DNA of 37,433 nucleotides from Brachionus koreanus (Eukaryota; Rotifera; Eurotatoria; Ploima; Brachionidae): positions 323,228 to 360,660 of the forward strand of contig PJRA01000196.1 in assembly GCA_016987375.1 (NCBI GenBank). The letters run 5' to 3'. The notes beneath the pieces were generated by a model that was not told the DNA's origin, ran no database searches, and was given only the letters and a program-made list of their open reading frames with translations. A program made the position numbers and the translations under genes. Below are positions 1 through 10,673 of this stretch, in pieces (within the stretch, counting starts at the first letter, position 1; every line of letters begins with the position of its first letter).

Positions 1-754
1 TAAAAATTTTTTTTTGCAATATTATAGCTAATTTTTAGTAGTTTATAAATAAATATATACATGATCCCCTGATCATTTGCATGATCGGGCAAGTTAACTT
101 AACTTTTGTCCATTTACTTATGCATCACCCGTTAATAATAAATAAAAATCGGTAACTAACCCTAACAGGTTAATGATATTTAAAAAATATTGAAGAAAAA
201 TGAACTGACACCTATCAAACTTAAAAAAAATGTTGCAAAATTTGGCTTAGATTACAAAATAGCGCTAATCAAATTTAAAACTAACCAATGCAAATTAAAG
301 AATCAAGTTAACTTATAATTACAGAAACATTACCAAACAATTTGAAGCATATGCTTTTCGTTTATAGTGAAAAAAATTCTTCATAAATATTTTTTCTTTT
401 AATATCAAAAAAAGAATAAATGATAAATTATATAATTATTGCGAAGCTTTTAAAATAAATTTAAGTATTTATTTAGAAAGAGCAGTAAGATAAGATAAAA
501 ATTGCGTTTTTAAAACTATTTGACTTATTTAGTTTTTTAACGTAGTATTATTTTGTGAATTTATCTTCAAGTGATTAATAAATTCTGCAAAAATTTTATT
601 CAATTCATTTTATTAGGCTTGTGAATCAACAGACTTTGATTCAAGTTTAAAATAAATTTACAAAGATTTAGCAGATTTTAGATTTTAGAATAGGTCTACT
701 GCTTTTACGTGTTTTTTTTAATAATTTTTTTGATCATTTTTATTTAAAAGTTTA
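1..754. other. AT-rich stretch without a recognised gene
   Basis: No convincing open frame or RNA gene is visible here. The last part runs into the reverse-transcriptase relic that starts near 755, so some of it may be older, unrecognisable LINE sequence. A single CCCTAAC near 160 is not repeated and is not telomeric. Confidence 0.5.
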
Positions 755-1430
755 AGTATCAAAATTTTTGAAGATGATACAACAATAAGTATCTATGATA
801 AAGACCTAAAATCAGCTTTGATAAAATTAATTGTTACAACAAAAATTTTAAGAAAAATGGTTTACTTTTAACAATATTGATTTATACTGGTCTAAAACTT
901 TTTGCATTATTTTTGAAAATAGGAAAAAACTGTATCGAGATAAGGTTAAATTAGAAAATAAAGAAATCTTAATTGTTAAGGAAATATGTTTATTGGGGTT
1001 CATTATTAATCAAGAGCTTAGTTTTTAAATTTTTTTTATTTTTATCACTTACAGTTAATAGGAATTTATTTTCAACAATAAGAATTCTCTATCTTGCTAC
1101 TTCAGTAAAAGTTAATTTTTATTAGGGACCTTGATCCTACCGTATTTTGACTATTTTGATTATATTCCTTTATGTGTTTTCTCAAAAGACACAATATATT
1201 GATTAGCTATGATTTATAATATTTCAATCATAGATCTTTTAAAAGTAAAACTTGAAACGAACAGCTTTAATGAATCAAAAAATGCTTTAGAAAAGTATGG
1301 TCTTTATTTATTTTTACAAAGAATTTCTGAAAGGATGCTAACTTGCTTTATTTGAATTATATTTGAACCAATGAGCCAATGGCCAAATCAAGAAGAGCAG
1401 AAAAGACTTTTTTTGATTCATGAAATACAT
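755..1430 (+). mobile_element. LINE relic, reverse transcriptase box to C-terminus
   Basis: Conceptual translation with several frame breaks follows the end of a non-LTR retrotransposon reverse transcriptase. A degenerate FADD-type box (FEDDTTISIYDK) lies near 763-800. It is followed by a segment resembling the post-catalytic part of the family (ICLLGFIINQELSF near 980-1025) and then by the cysteine-poor C-terminal region (SLTVNRNLFSTIRILYL). A close relative of the same segment is at 36840-37110, which supports the family assignment. Stops and shifts make it non-functional. The 3' untranslated part probably continues past 1430 and was split by the short element at 1794-1985, because a GTTGATTA.CCTTGAAA motif near 2034 recurs at 37220. 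Confidence 0.7.
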
Positions 1431-1789
1431 ATTTTGTATTCCGAGATACATTATGTATCCGAGAATACATTTTGATGTATCCAAAATTTCAAATTTAGTT
1501 AAGAGACTAATTAAGTAGTTTACCTGAAAATAATTTAATAGATTTTTTTTAAGAATTAAAAAAAAAAGATTAATTTTTAAAAGCTATATTATAAATTTTT
1601 GTTTCTATCAAAAAATATTTTAGTTTAAATTTTTTAAAAAGATGTCTAAAAAAACCCTCGGGTCTTCTAGTATTAACTTAAATATCTTGTTGCTACATTA
1701 TTTCAAATAGCAATTGAAACAATAATTCTTTTTTTTTTTTTATTTTTTTTATGTTTTAAACATTAATAATTTTCTTTCAACTAATGAAT

Positions 1790-1989
1790 TTAACACTCAA
1801 AGGCCGGAGGGACTTTTCGGCTCATTTTAATACTTTTTTTAAATGAAAGTAAATTATCTTTTAATTAAAATTAAATAATTTAGTTTTTTTGATTTATTGT
1901 TTGATTGAAAAATAACATTATTGAATAAAAAACAAATAAAGGAAGCACTAAAAGGGCTTCAAAAGGTCCCTCCGGCCTTTGAGTGTTAA
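1790..1989. mobile_element. MITE with TTAA flanks, piggyBac-like
   Basis: The element is about 192 bp (1794-1985). Its ends are inverted repeats: CACTCAAAGGCCGGAGGGAC at the left and the complement GTCCCTCCGGCCTTTGAGTG at the right. Both ends abut TTAA (1790-1793 and 1986-1989), the target duplication expected of piggyBac-type transposition. There is no open frame inside, so it would be non-autonomous. The ends are far richer in GC than the surroundings. It sits in what appears to be the 3' part of the LINE relic to its left. Confidence 0.75.
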
Positions 1990-2044
1990 TAAATGGAGCG
2001 TTAATAAGTCTCATGAGGCATGGACACTGTCCTGTTGATTAACC

Positions 2045-2260
2045 TTGAAACTTTAAATGATTAAGTGATACATAGAATGTATTGCAAGTTCCTTGTTAAT
2101 GCAAACGACTTCTGTTTTTTTGGTGTTTATTTCCATACCAACATTACTAGTGTTGTGTCTCAGCTTTTCGATTTTTTCCTTCATTTGTCTCTCTTTTTTC
2201 TATATATAGTCAACATCATCCGCAAAATTATTCTTATTTTTTTTTACTTTAATTATTACA
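2045..2260 (-). mobile_element. LINE reverse transcriptase fragment
   Basis: Read on the minus strand, this stretch encodes a reverse transcriptase palm fragment: the catalytic FADD box (FADDVDYI, near 2205-2230) followed by KIEKLRHNTSNVGMEIN and KKTEVVCIN, which match the usual 'GL.IN..KTE' step after the catalytic aspartates. A stop codon follows the FADD box. It is opposite in orientation to the LINE at 755-1430 and belongs to a different element. The plus-strand open frame over the same bases (rich in F, L, I) is its shadow. Confidence 0.65.
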
Positions 2261-2299
2261 TTTCACCCAATTCACTTTTATTTTTTCACTTTTCTTAAA

Positions 2300-2632
2300 A
2301 TTTTTAACAATTAATTTTATCAAAGCTGATTCTAGGTCTAAAATTATTCAACATTTTTAGATTAAATTTATGCTATGCTTTCTCAAAAATTGATAGGTAA
2401 ACTAATAAAAAAAAATTTTTTTTTGACCCCCCTAAAAAACTGGATTTTCAACTATGCAGATTGACATTTTAAAGTCGGTTAATGCAAATTCAGATAGTAG
2501 TTTTGCTACGCGCGAACCTTATCTGTATTTTAATTGATTGAATTTTGTAAAAATAAAAATTAATTTTTTTTCAAATTAAAACAAAATTTAAATTTGTTTA
2601 AATTTAAAGCAAGTTTTTTACAAAACTAAAAT
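2300..2632. other. Intergenic stretch, nothing recognised
   Basis: AT-rich sequence between the LINE fragment and the end of the WD40 gene. I see no gene. Around 2490-2530 there is a slightly GC-richer patch (GCTACGCGCGAACC) without a clear identity. Confidence 0.4.
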
Positions 2633-2633
2633 T

Positions 2634-3461
2634 TTATTTGCTTTGAAAAATTTTAATTACACCATCACACCCTGCAACACTAGCAAAAACATGTGCATTC
2701 TTTTTAGTCTCACAGTCGCCATTCATACAAGCAATTAAATTTGGCTTAGGAGCAAAAACTGCACATGTTAAAATAGCATTATGAGCTTGTATACGCTCCC
2801 AGTTCTTGTTTCTATCTCTTCTACCTGATTTAGTCATTGACATGTGCTGATTAGTTTTCCAAATATAAATACATTTATTTTTGCTTCCGCACAGAATAAA
2901 CTTGTCGTCAGGACTTAAAGAAGCTCGTATGTGAACAGTAGAGTTGGCAAAGCCTTTATACTTGCACACCAAAGACAAATCTCTCAGATCATACAAGCGA
3001 ATTCTGGAGTCATTTGAAGTGATTAGGATCTTATTTTCGTCATTGTTAAGACTTTCAATTCCAGTAATTTTACTGCCTTTCGAGTTGCGACCTCTTGTAG
3101 AGCGAACGTTTATAAGCGAGTAGTATTTTAGATGTTCAGTATGAAAGAGAATGCATTTCCCATCAAAAGTTCCAACAGCTATTAGTTTTCCATTTTGACA
3201 AAAATTAATGGCTGTGATAAAATTTGAGTCTGAACGGCTTTGCCTATTAATGTCATTGCATAGAACAACTACTTTGTCTGATATGTTCCACAGTCGCAGT
3301 TTACTGTCTAGACAAGCGCTAATAAAATATCTGTCATCTTTGGGATGAAAGCTTATGCTGGATATTATAGACTGATGATTGAACACACATAAACAATCTG
3401 TTTTGTACACATGCCAAAGTCTACATGTTTTATCAGATGAAGCTGTGAGAACAAACAAATT
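2634..3461 (-). CDS. WDR44-like WD40 protein, exon 2 (C-terminal)
   Basis: This exon encodes the last 275 residues of a WD40 protein of the WDR44 (Rab11-binding, rabphilin-11) family. It begins after an acceptor ending in TTTTAG at 3463-3462, in phase 0, directly continuing the first exon at 8330. Recognisable blades include TASSDKTCRLWHV, FISACLDSKLRLWNIS, GTFDGKCILFHTEHLKYYS, TSNDSRIRLYDLRDLSL and GSKNKCIYIWKT. The strings HVRSTRGRN and KITGIE plus HTEHLKYYS are hallmarks of WDR44 rather than of WD40 proteins in general. It ends with a blade reading GCDGVIKIF. A consensus AATAAA (2638-2633 on the minus strand) overlaps the TAA stop, so the 3' UTR may be very short. Blades before this point are in exon 1. 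Confidence 0.93.
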   Translation of the reverse strand, partial: NLFVLTASSDKTCRLWHVYKTDCLCVFNHQSIISSISFHPKDDRYFISACLDSKLRLWNISDKVVVLCNDINRQSRSDSNFITAINFCQNGKLIAVGTFDGKCILFHTEHLKYYSLINVRSTRGRNSKGSKITGIESLNNDENKILITSNDSRIRLYDLRDLSLVCKYKGFANSTVHIRASLSPDDKFILCGSKNKCIYIWKTNQHMSMTKSGRRDRNKNWERIQAHNAILTCAVFAPKPNLIACMNGDCETKKNAHVFASVAGCDGVIKIFQSK

Positions 3462-3929
3462 CTAAAATTAAAAAAAATTAAGAATTTCCTCAAAGAATGT
3501 TATTTGAAATATATATTTTTTTAATTTTATGTATTTTGATCAGAATTTTTTTATAGCAAAGTTTATTTTTGCATTTAAAACCCAGTTGAGTGCTGAAGTA
3601 TTAGATTAATTTTTAGAATTTTATTAGTAGAAATAGGTGATCTGGAACATCTTAATCTAAAAATGACAAGTGATAATTTTTTAATTGCTTTTTGATAAAA
3701 AATTTGTTTAGTTGTCCCTTGTTTGTTTCAGCTAATTGATGCAATGAATCGGATTCAAGCGTCTTAGATTCATCATTAAAACAAAGAAAATTTTTTATTT
3801 TATTAAAAAAAGACAAGTCCTGAAAATCAGCAGTCTAACGATGAAAATTTTTTCATATGTCAGATTGATGAATATTTAAATATTGAATATGATTTAAATT
3901 TTGATAACGAAACAAATCAAATTTCCTAG

Positions 3930-4460
3930 ATTTTTTATTTTGGTATTGAAATATTTGTCGATCATGTACAACAAAGAATAAGAAATACAATAGCGAGTCT
4001 AAATGCAAACAAAGCTGGAATAAATGGCAGAATTCTTATAACTAAAATTAAAATTCAGCTTTACAAAACAACTGTCGACTTATCTTATCCTATGGATGTG
4101 AAGCGCTGAAAATGAATCAAATAGACTAAAGAAAGCTAAAAACAACTGAAGGAACCATAATCAAAACATTTTGGGTCTCGGAAAGAGAGTTGACTTTTTT
4201 TAAAAGAATTAATGCAAAACAAAAAAAATACTAGCAGAAATCGGTAATTAGTGAATTTAACGAAATACTAGGAAGTGAAAGCATAGAATGTCTAGAAGGT
4301 CTCGAAGAAAAAATAATTGATAAAATCAAAGAGATCTCACTAAACAATCGAGAATGTAAGAAACATGGAATAACTGATTCAATAAAGTTTTGTATTTCTA
4401 GATCAATGACTGAAGGGAAAAAAGAAAAAATCCTACAACTCTTAACGAAAGCTTTCTAAG
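3930..4460 (+). mobile_element. LINE 3' end (reverse transcriptase C-terminus)
   Basis: Translation gives the end of a non-LTR retrotransposon ORF2. IRNTIASLNANKAGINGR and ILITKIKIQLYKTT are followed by a frameshifted SYGCEALKMNQ-type segment near 4085-4120, which precedes the family's 'TEGTIIK..LGL.KR' stretch. From 4252 an open frame of about 69 codons (EFNEILGSESIECLEGLEE onward) runs to a TAA at 4457-4459, probably the native C-terminus. It lies antisense within the WDR44-like intron. Frameshifts make it inactive. Confidence 0.65.
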
Positions 4461-5386
4461 CAAAAATGTAGAAAAAAAAACTACTTTACCAAATTTTACT
4501 TAGCAAAATTCCAATAAACTTGTTTTTAAACAATTAAATTTTTAAAAATTATTTATGAGTTCTAAATTATATCATCCGATTAACACAAATTTGAAAAAAA
4601 AATCTATCTAGTCAGACAGAAAGAAAAAAAAACTTAACTTTTTTTTTAAATTTATTATATTTTAATTTTTCTTTACATCATCTTCGCGGTCTTTACTGAA
4701 TAAATATTATGATTTTCATATGCTAGCTTTGTCAAAAAACTACATAGATTAACAAAAACAGCAAAAAATTTAGAAATTATACTCTTGCGCTTAAATCTTA
4801 ATCTTTTAAAGATTTAAATAAAAACAAAACTTTTTTTAATTTAAAATAATTTTCGACTTAATATCTTTATTTAATAAATAAATAAAAAATTTTAAAGTAT
4901 TAAGTTTCTTTTTCAAAATTAAAGAACATTTCTTATCATATTTTGTATTTTTTAGAGAAATCAAATATGTTTTGCAACAAGTCAAAGTCGAATTTTAACC
5001 CGGCACTTAACCAATATTTTTGATTATTGACATTTCAAAAATAATTAAAAACTTTATTTTTTGTCTCAAAATTCACTTTGTTCTTAACTCTAGATTTTAA
5101 TCAAATACTAACGGCATAATTTTTCGTTAGTAGATAAATGCTTTTTTAGTAGATAATTTTATTTAAAAATGTAGATAAATAAATAGTAGATAAATAATTT
5201 TTGCAAAGAGATAGAAATAGTATTCAAAAGATATTTTTATTCAAATGTAGATTGTAATCTGAAGAAGATATTTATTATAAAAGTGCTAATTTTTTGCTTT
5301 TTGACACTTTCACTTCAAAAAATTACTAGTTTTAATCAAATTAATTTATAACTTCTTATTTGCGTAATTTATTAAGCTAAAAATTC

Positions 5387-5838
5387 TTGATATACTATTT
5401 GAATTATACTTCTAAAAAAATAACTTATATATAAATATATATTTTTTATTTGTTTGAGGGAAAACCTCAGGCTACTCAGAATGGAATAAAGTCTTTCTTT
5501 TTAGCCTAACGATTAATAAAAAAGGATCAAAAATTGTTTAAATGTGTTTAGAATAAAAATCAAAGAAAAAATAAAAAACATGAATAACATAAATAAATAT
5601 AAAGATTAGCGGTGGCTGTTGGTTAAAGGTAACTTGACCCATAACTATCTTCCATTTAGGAAAATATTAAATTTTTGGAACAATGAACTAAATTTGGGAT
5701 TGTTATTTGTTTCGTGGAACATGAATTCGTTAAGATCTAAGTTTAGCTGTGCATGGTTTTCGGGTCTGATGAAAAAACTTTTGAGAAGTGAATGAATTGA
5801 TATACTATTCTTTGAATTATACTTCTAAAAAAATAACT
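5387..5838. repeat. Imperfect 39/42-bp direct repeat around a LINE 5' fragment
   Basis: TTGATATACTATT followed by TGAATTATACTTCTAAAA occurs at 5387-5425 and again at 5797-5838, differing mainly by a 3-base CTT insertion. Between the copies, on the plus strand at about 5640-5795, is the start of a LINE endonuclease frame (LLFVSWNMNSLRSKF). The repeat could be a long target-site duplication around the LINE piece, or an ancient local duplication. The second copy lies just upstream of the MULE start codon. Confidence 0.6.
5640..5795 (+). mobile_element. LINE endonuclease N-terminal fragment
   Basis: The open frame reads LNLGLLFVSWNMNSLRSKF, the first strand of an exonuclease-endonuclease-phosphatase (AP endonuclease-like) domain, where WN.NS.RSK is typical of the start of ORF2 in CR1/Jockey-like LINEs. 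It stops after about 25 more codons. No reverse transcriptase follows. The piece lies between the direct repeats at 5387-5425 and 5797-5838. Confidence 0.55.
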
Positions 5839-5860
5839 AAATCCTTCCTAAACTCTAAAA

Positions 5861-7781
5861 ATGTCTGAAGCTTCCTCGATATCTGTACTCTTATCAGTCA
5901 ATTATCAGGAAAATCAACTTAATAATACTGAAAATGATGTTGAAGACATAGAAGATATTCAAGCTAAACGAGGAACAAACACTGTTTACGACGAATACGC
6001 AACTTATGCTAACTTAGCCGAATTTATAGAGTCTCTTGAGCAAGGGAGATAGACGGAAATGATTGGTCAAAAAAGGAAAAAAGAGTAACAAAACTTGGCG
6101 AAGAGCAATTTTATAAGTGTAGCTCTTTCTCAAAAATAATGTTTTCTCTTCGAACAAGTCTAGAAAATCAAGTATGTATCCAAGATTATTTTTACTAGCA
6201 CAGCAACGCTAATTCGAAAGAAGCATGAGAAAAAAGCAAAAATCGGGTGTTGGAATTGTACCAGAAAGAGGGTAAAGACCAAAAGCGATTTCATGATGGC
6301 TTCGTCTTCATTTATCAGAAGGCTTTGTAAAAATCTTGCAATCACAAATTTCAAACCTCATCCAAAGACTTAAAAAGCAAGATGAACATAAAATGACAGT
6401 TGAGATGCTTAAAAACTGGTGTGATTCACATAGCACCATTGCAGACGATTTTAACGAAGTTTTCGCTGTCTTCGACTTTAAAGTTACATCTGACAAGCTG
6501 AGTTTCAAGATATTTTTAACAACAAAACGCAAGCATATCGCAACAGACGCCACTTACAAACTACTCTGGTTAAATTTTCCAGTATTATTGTGTGGTACAA
6601 ATGACAGTGACAATATATTTCATCCATTCAGTGTTTTATTGTCTCGATTCGAAACAGAATCTGAATATGTTCAAAACATGCAAGGATTTATCCTTCGAAC
6701 TCTATGATCATGAAATAGATCCTAGTATTTTATTAGCGGATGCAGCAGGCGCAATAAAGAACTGATTTAAATCGGTCTTTTGTCGAGAAAAACGAATTGT
6801 ATGCTGGGCTCATGTTGAAAGGAAAATTGAGAAATCTCAATAGAGTTGACAAAGATACAAAAGTTAGAATAAAGGCTGATTTCAAGTCAATAAAAGCCGA
6901 TGTTCAACATTGGCTTTTCAAAACTGCGTTCGATCTTTTAGAGCAAAAATGATGCAGCAGGAACGATGAAAACATTACTAATTTTTTTGACTACTTCAGA
7001 GCACAATGGATGTGCGAGAAAACTTTTGGCTGGTATTAGGCTTACGCGCAAGGTTTTCCGAGTACCAATAATGGTTTAGAGTCTACAAACAAGGCTATCA
7101 AAGACGAGGGTACTGATCGAGACAGGCTGAGTCTGAACGATTTTAAGAAAGTCATGAAGGACATGTTGCAGAAATGGTCTCTTGACCGAGACGCCAAGTT
7201 TACGATGACAAAAAAAATTTGAGTTAAAGCCGATCATTTCAACTAGAGAATGGACATTGGGTTACAATTGGGTAAAATTGAGAAAACGAATAGTCAAATA
7301 TTTGCACGAAAGCACTCAGTTTTACATGTTTACAACTTCTGAATCGACGTTTGATATTACAAAGGCGAAATGCAAAGAGTTTTCGATAAAAAAAGATGGT
7401 TGACATGATCTGGATCAGTTGTTTGAATGGAGTAAGAAATTTATTGCTGTTAAAATCGATTCAAAAATTGGGAAAAACGAAAAAAGATAAGCTTTAGAAA
7501 GAATTTTGATTGCTCCGATTAACAGGCAGTAAGACAATAAAAATCAACAAGAAGTTCACCAAGAGGTTTCAACTACGGTATTAAGTGTAAACAGTCCAAT
7601 CGTTAATGTCTCTCAGCAAAATCAACTTGTTTTGACTTCAAATTTAGCAGTACCGGATCTGGTATAAAACAATATTCAAATTTCTGAGAAAATTAAACGT
7701 GGAAGACCAAAAAAATCAAATAATGAAAGTGAGCAGCCGTCAAAAAAGGTTAAGAAATTAAATGTCAATTACTTTTTTTAG
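5861..7781 (+). pseudogene. MULE (Mutator-like) transposase relic
   Basis: This is a decayed transposase of the MULE superfamily, interrupted by stops and frameshifts. It starts MSEASSISVLLS at 5861. A short block near 6055-6130 (NDWSKKEKRVTKLGEEQFYKC) resembles the N-terminal zinc-binding region of animal MULEs. The catalytic core is recognisable in pieces. The first Asp is in TDATYKLLWLNFPVLLCGT (Asp codon 6546-6548). The second is in ADAAGAIKN (Asp codon 6739-6741), followed by a CWAH pair near 6803. The Glu is in TNNGLESTNKAIK (Glu codon 7079-7081). The tail carries an AT-hook-like KRGRPKKS near 7695 and ends at TAG 7779-7781. It lies antisense in the WDR44-like intron. Possible terminal repeats share AGTAGATAAA and AGAAGATATTTATT (about 5131-5275 versus 7800-7880, inverted), but this is weak. 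Confidence 0.8.
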
Positions 7782-8329
7782 TTTTTTTCAAGGTAATTTT
7801 TTTTCCATGTTTTTTTTTATTTATCTATGTTTGAAAAAATAAATATCTTCTATTAAAAGCTTTTATCTACTTCTTATTGATTTTATCTAATTTATATTAA
7901 AACAAATTATATACAGCTAAAAAAAACATTTATCTTCATACAAAAAATATACCCAAATACTAATTCTTAATAATATTTTTAGGAAAAAAAATAGTATCAA
8001 ATAAATTTTTTATAAATTCCTCTAAGATTATTTAGAGATAATTAATAAAAACTTCTATTGAAAAATTTTCATAAAAATGTTCAAAAAAATGTGCTTTTTT
8101 TTTTTAATATAAATATTTTTAATATTTATCTAAAAAGATTTAATCTTTTCATATCTTTAAAAAACTAAAAAATAAATTTTTTTAGCCCTAAATTTTTAAA
8201 TAAAATATTATTTACAACTAAAATAATTATTTTGTAATCAGAATAGAAGCCAAGTAAAATCTTGGCTGTTGAAGTTACTTTTTTAAAATGTTAAAAATTT
8301 TAAATTACAAAATTAAATTTTTTATTTAC

Positions 8330-9418
8330 TTTGGACCATGATATGTCGAGTATGTCCTCAGTATGACCATCATAAGTTCTAAAAGCTTTAGGCACAAAAG
8401 CTTCATTTGAGTTAGTTTCAAGAAGTGCGTTTATCCTATCGCAAACTTCATTGTTATTATTTTTCTTGATTAGCTCAACAAACTCTTCCAGACAAGATCT
8501 AAGTATCCATACTCTCAGAGTCTTGTCTTTTCCAGCAGTGGCCAAAAGCTTGCCACATGGCGAAAATTTAATTGACCAAATAATTGATCTAGTATTTGAA
8601 TTTGACTCACAGTTCAATATCTGAACAATTTGTGTACGCTCAAACTCATTCACATGCTGGCCAGATGACTTGTACTTGACCATTTTAGATGATTCGTTAA
8701 TATTCGCCATTTGATCAGTTTCTGACTCTTCGGACTCTGAGCTATTCACATCATGCTTTTTTGATCTAACAAATTTGTTTATTACTCTCCTCAAGCGGTT
8801 TGTTTTACTTGTCGGCTTGGCTGAGCTTTTCAAATTACTATTTAAATTAACACTTGTTGTATCAAAGCTTTTTCGACTAATCACATGATCTGAAAGACTT
8901 TTAGATTCCATTTGTTCTAATTCACTAAAATGCTGATGAATGCAGCTCTCATTTGGACTAGTCTCTCCTCTATCTTGGCTTTCTTCAGAGTTGAAAGAAT
9001 CCGAGTCGCTAGTGCACACATGGTTGTTGGATATTTGATACAATATTTGCTTATCCATTGGATTCATAAATTCTTCTTCTAATTTTGATTCGTGAAAGCT
9101 TCTCATCACTTTGCTCTGAAGATGTTTGGTATCCGACTCTGACTCGTCGTCTTGGACCGAATTGGACAAGCAATCTCCTTGCGGATCACCGGCATCTATT
9201 ATTTGACGAAATTCAAGCAATTTCTCATGATTTAAACTTATGTCTTCGAGTTTATATTCACATGATTGATCGAACTTTTCGATCTGTTGTTCTCTTTGGC
9301 GCATTTTTTCCAATTGTCTTAGACGTTGATCTCGAAAATCGAGATCAATTGAATCAAGTGAACGATCTGAATCGCTAGGACTTGTTTGTGCATCGAAAAA
9401 TTCATCTTCACTCATCAT
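8330..9418 (-). CDS. WDR44-like WD40 protein, exon 1 (N-terminal)
   Basis: This exon encodes residues 1-363 of a 638-residue protein, shorter than vertebrate WDR44 (about 900). The ATG is the first of two in tandem (9418 and 9415). The N-terminus reads MMSEDEFFDAQTS, in which EFFDAQT fits the FFAT core that binds VAP proteins of the endoplasmic reticulum; WDR44 is known to carry such a motif in the same place. A Ser/Glu-rich, probably disordered linker follows, with a basic patch KTNRLRRVINKFVRSKK near residues 205-220. The first WD40 blade is SIIWSIKFSPCGKLLATAG then KDKTLRVWILR. The exon ends DGHTEDILDISWSK and the donor GTAAAT follows at once. Family members are Rab11 effectors in endosome and ER-linked membrane traffic. 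The family call is strong; conservation of partners is inferred. Confidence 0.92.
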
Positions 9419-9621
9419 TCAGTTTCAATTGTCTAATTTAATATTTATTCAAAAATCAATCAAATTTTAATCATTGTCAAAAATTTTTTTGTTGGATAAA
9501 TTAACTCAAACATTTAGTGTATTAATCAGAATTTTAGAAAATAATTTTAAAATTATAAAATTCAAATAATAGTGTTTTATTTTTAGTCTTTTTGGCATGG
9601 ATAAATTGCAAAATATTAACA
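9419..9621. promoter_or_regulatory. Upstream region of the WDR44-like gene
   Basis: This AT-rich region lies immediately upstream of the minus-strand ATG at 9418. The 5' UTR and promoter presumably lie here, but no TATA or initiator can be picked out with confidence from the AT background. Confidence 0.3.
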
Positions 9622-9946
9622 CCATTTATCATTTATCCGAAATACATAATTAATCGAATTTAATGACATTTAACTAAGTGAAATAATGACATGTCAGTAA
9701 AAAATTAATAAAAAAATTTTTTTTTGAAAAAAACTTCTGACTTTAATGACATTTAGATTTATATCAAAATTGACTTTCAATTTTTAGCAGTATCTCATAA
9801 AGGCTAAAACAAATTTTTAATTTTTTTTAGTAATTTCACTATTAATTACATGTCATTAAAAATTTGCTTTTTATTTTTTATAAAAAAGTGTCCAATTTTG
9901 AATAACATGTCACTAAAGACATATCAATCACTTCGGATAATTACTT
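9622..9946. repeat. Possible MITE with recurrent TGACATG motifs
   Basis: TTATCCGAAAT near the left (about 9633) and its inverted partner TTCGGATAA near the right end (about 9934-9942) could be terminal repeats. Between them, TGACAT or its complement ATGTCA occurs at least six times (for example near 9663, 9688, 9749, 9850 and 9907), several in mirrored order. No open frame is present. The element boundaries are uncertain. Confidence 0.35.
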
Positions 9947-10239
9947 TATTTAATTTTATATTTTATTTAATACAAACTCTACAATAGAACGAGTCATTGG
10001 GCTTCAGGCATCTAGACCAATAGTCACCACTGATCCTATTAGAACAATTTTCACATGAAATCCATTCATCTTATTTTTCATTTTACGATTTAAGTTTAAA
10101 ATTGCTTTTAATTTAATGAAAAATAATACTTTTACTTACAACATACAAACTAACTAACTTTCCATTTTTAAAGATTATGTTATAAATTTTTAATTACATG
10201 TTATTAGAAGACCGATTATTAGGTAAAAGTCAATGAGTT

Positions 10240-10450
10240 TTTCAGCAGAATGGAGTTAAACCACATACATCAAATACTAGTTAAAGATGGTGTGAAAAAA
10301 AATTTGTTCAAACATATCAAAAAAACAAATTCACCATCGAATTCACCAGATCTAAATACATGTGATAATTTATTTTTGAAAAAAATTGTTTTAAATATGA
10401 GGCCAAACAAGCCTCTACTTAAACTTTAGAAAGGTCAAAAATTATTGCTT
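10240..10450 (+). pseudogene. Tc1/mariner transposase fragment
   Basis: Two frames together give the end of a Tc1/mariner transposase. QQNGVKPHTSN (from about 10243) matches the 'QQDGAPAHT' block with the second catalytic Asp changed to Asn. NSPSNSPDLNTCDNLFLKK (from about 10328) matches the 'SPDLNP.DN' block with the third acidic residue. Between them a stop and a frameshift interrupt the frame. The 5' part of the transposase is not seen in the upstream 200 bases. Confidence 0.72.
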
Positions 10451-10673
10451 TTTTTTTATAAAATTATAAAGAATTTTTTTTTTACTAAGCTCAATTAAAT
10501 TAATTGTATATGTATTTAAAATTTGAGGATAATACATTTTATTTTTATCAGTAATTAAAATAAAGATCATTTTAGAGTAGTTTTTTAATTATATCTTCTT
10601 GAAAACTAGGCAAAAAAATAGTCTGTGGTTTATTCAGATCATAAAAAAATTTCTATAAAATAATATATTTAAC

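Larger units (their letters stand above)
3462..8329 (-). other. Intron of the WDR44-like gene (4.9 kb)
   Basis: The intron starts with GTAAAT (8329-8324) and ends with TTTTAG (3463-3462) on the minus strand. Both ends are in phase 0 and the WD40 blade series resumes cleanly on the far side. It contains a LINE 3' end (about 3930-4460), a LINE endonuclease fragment between direct repeats (5387-5838) and a MULE transposase relic (5861-7781), all on the strand opposite to the gene. The parts at 3480-3930, 4461-5386 and 7890-8300 are AT-rich and contain nothing I recognise. Other introns in the window are only 51 to 54 bp. Confidence 0.85.

Noticed and set aside
155..175. CCCTAAC near the left edge, possible telomeric repeat
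   Set aside because: It occurs once, without tandem repetition.
2065..2298. Plus-strand open frame of 77 codons rich in Phe and Leu
   Set aside because: It is the complement of a LINE reverse transcriptase fragment whose minus-strand reading gives the FADD box.
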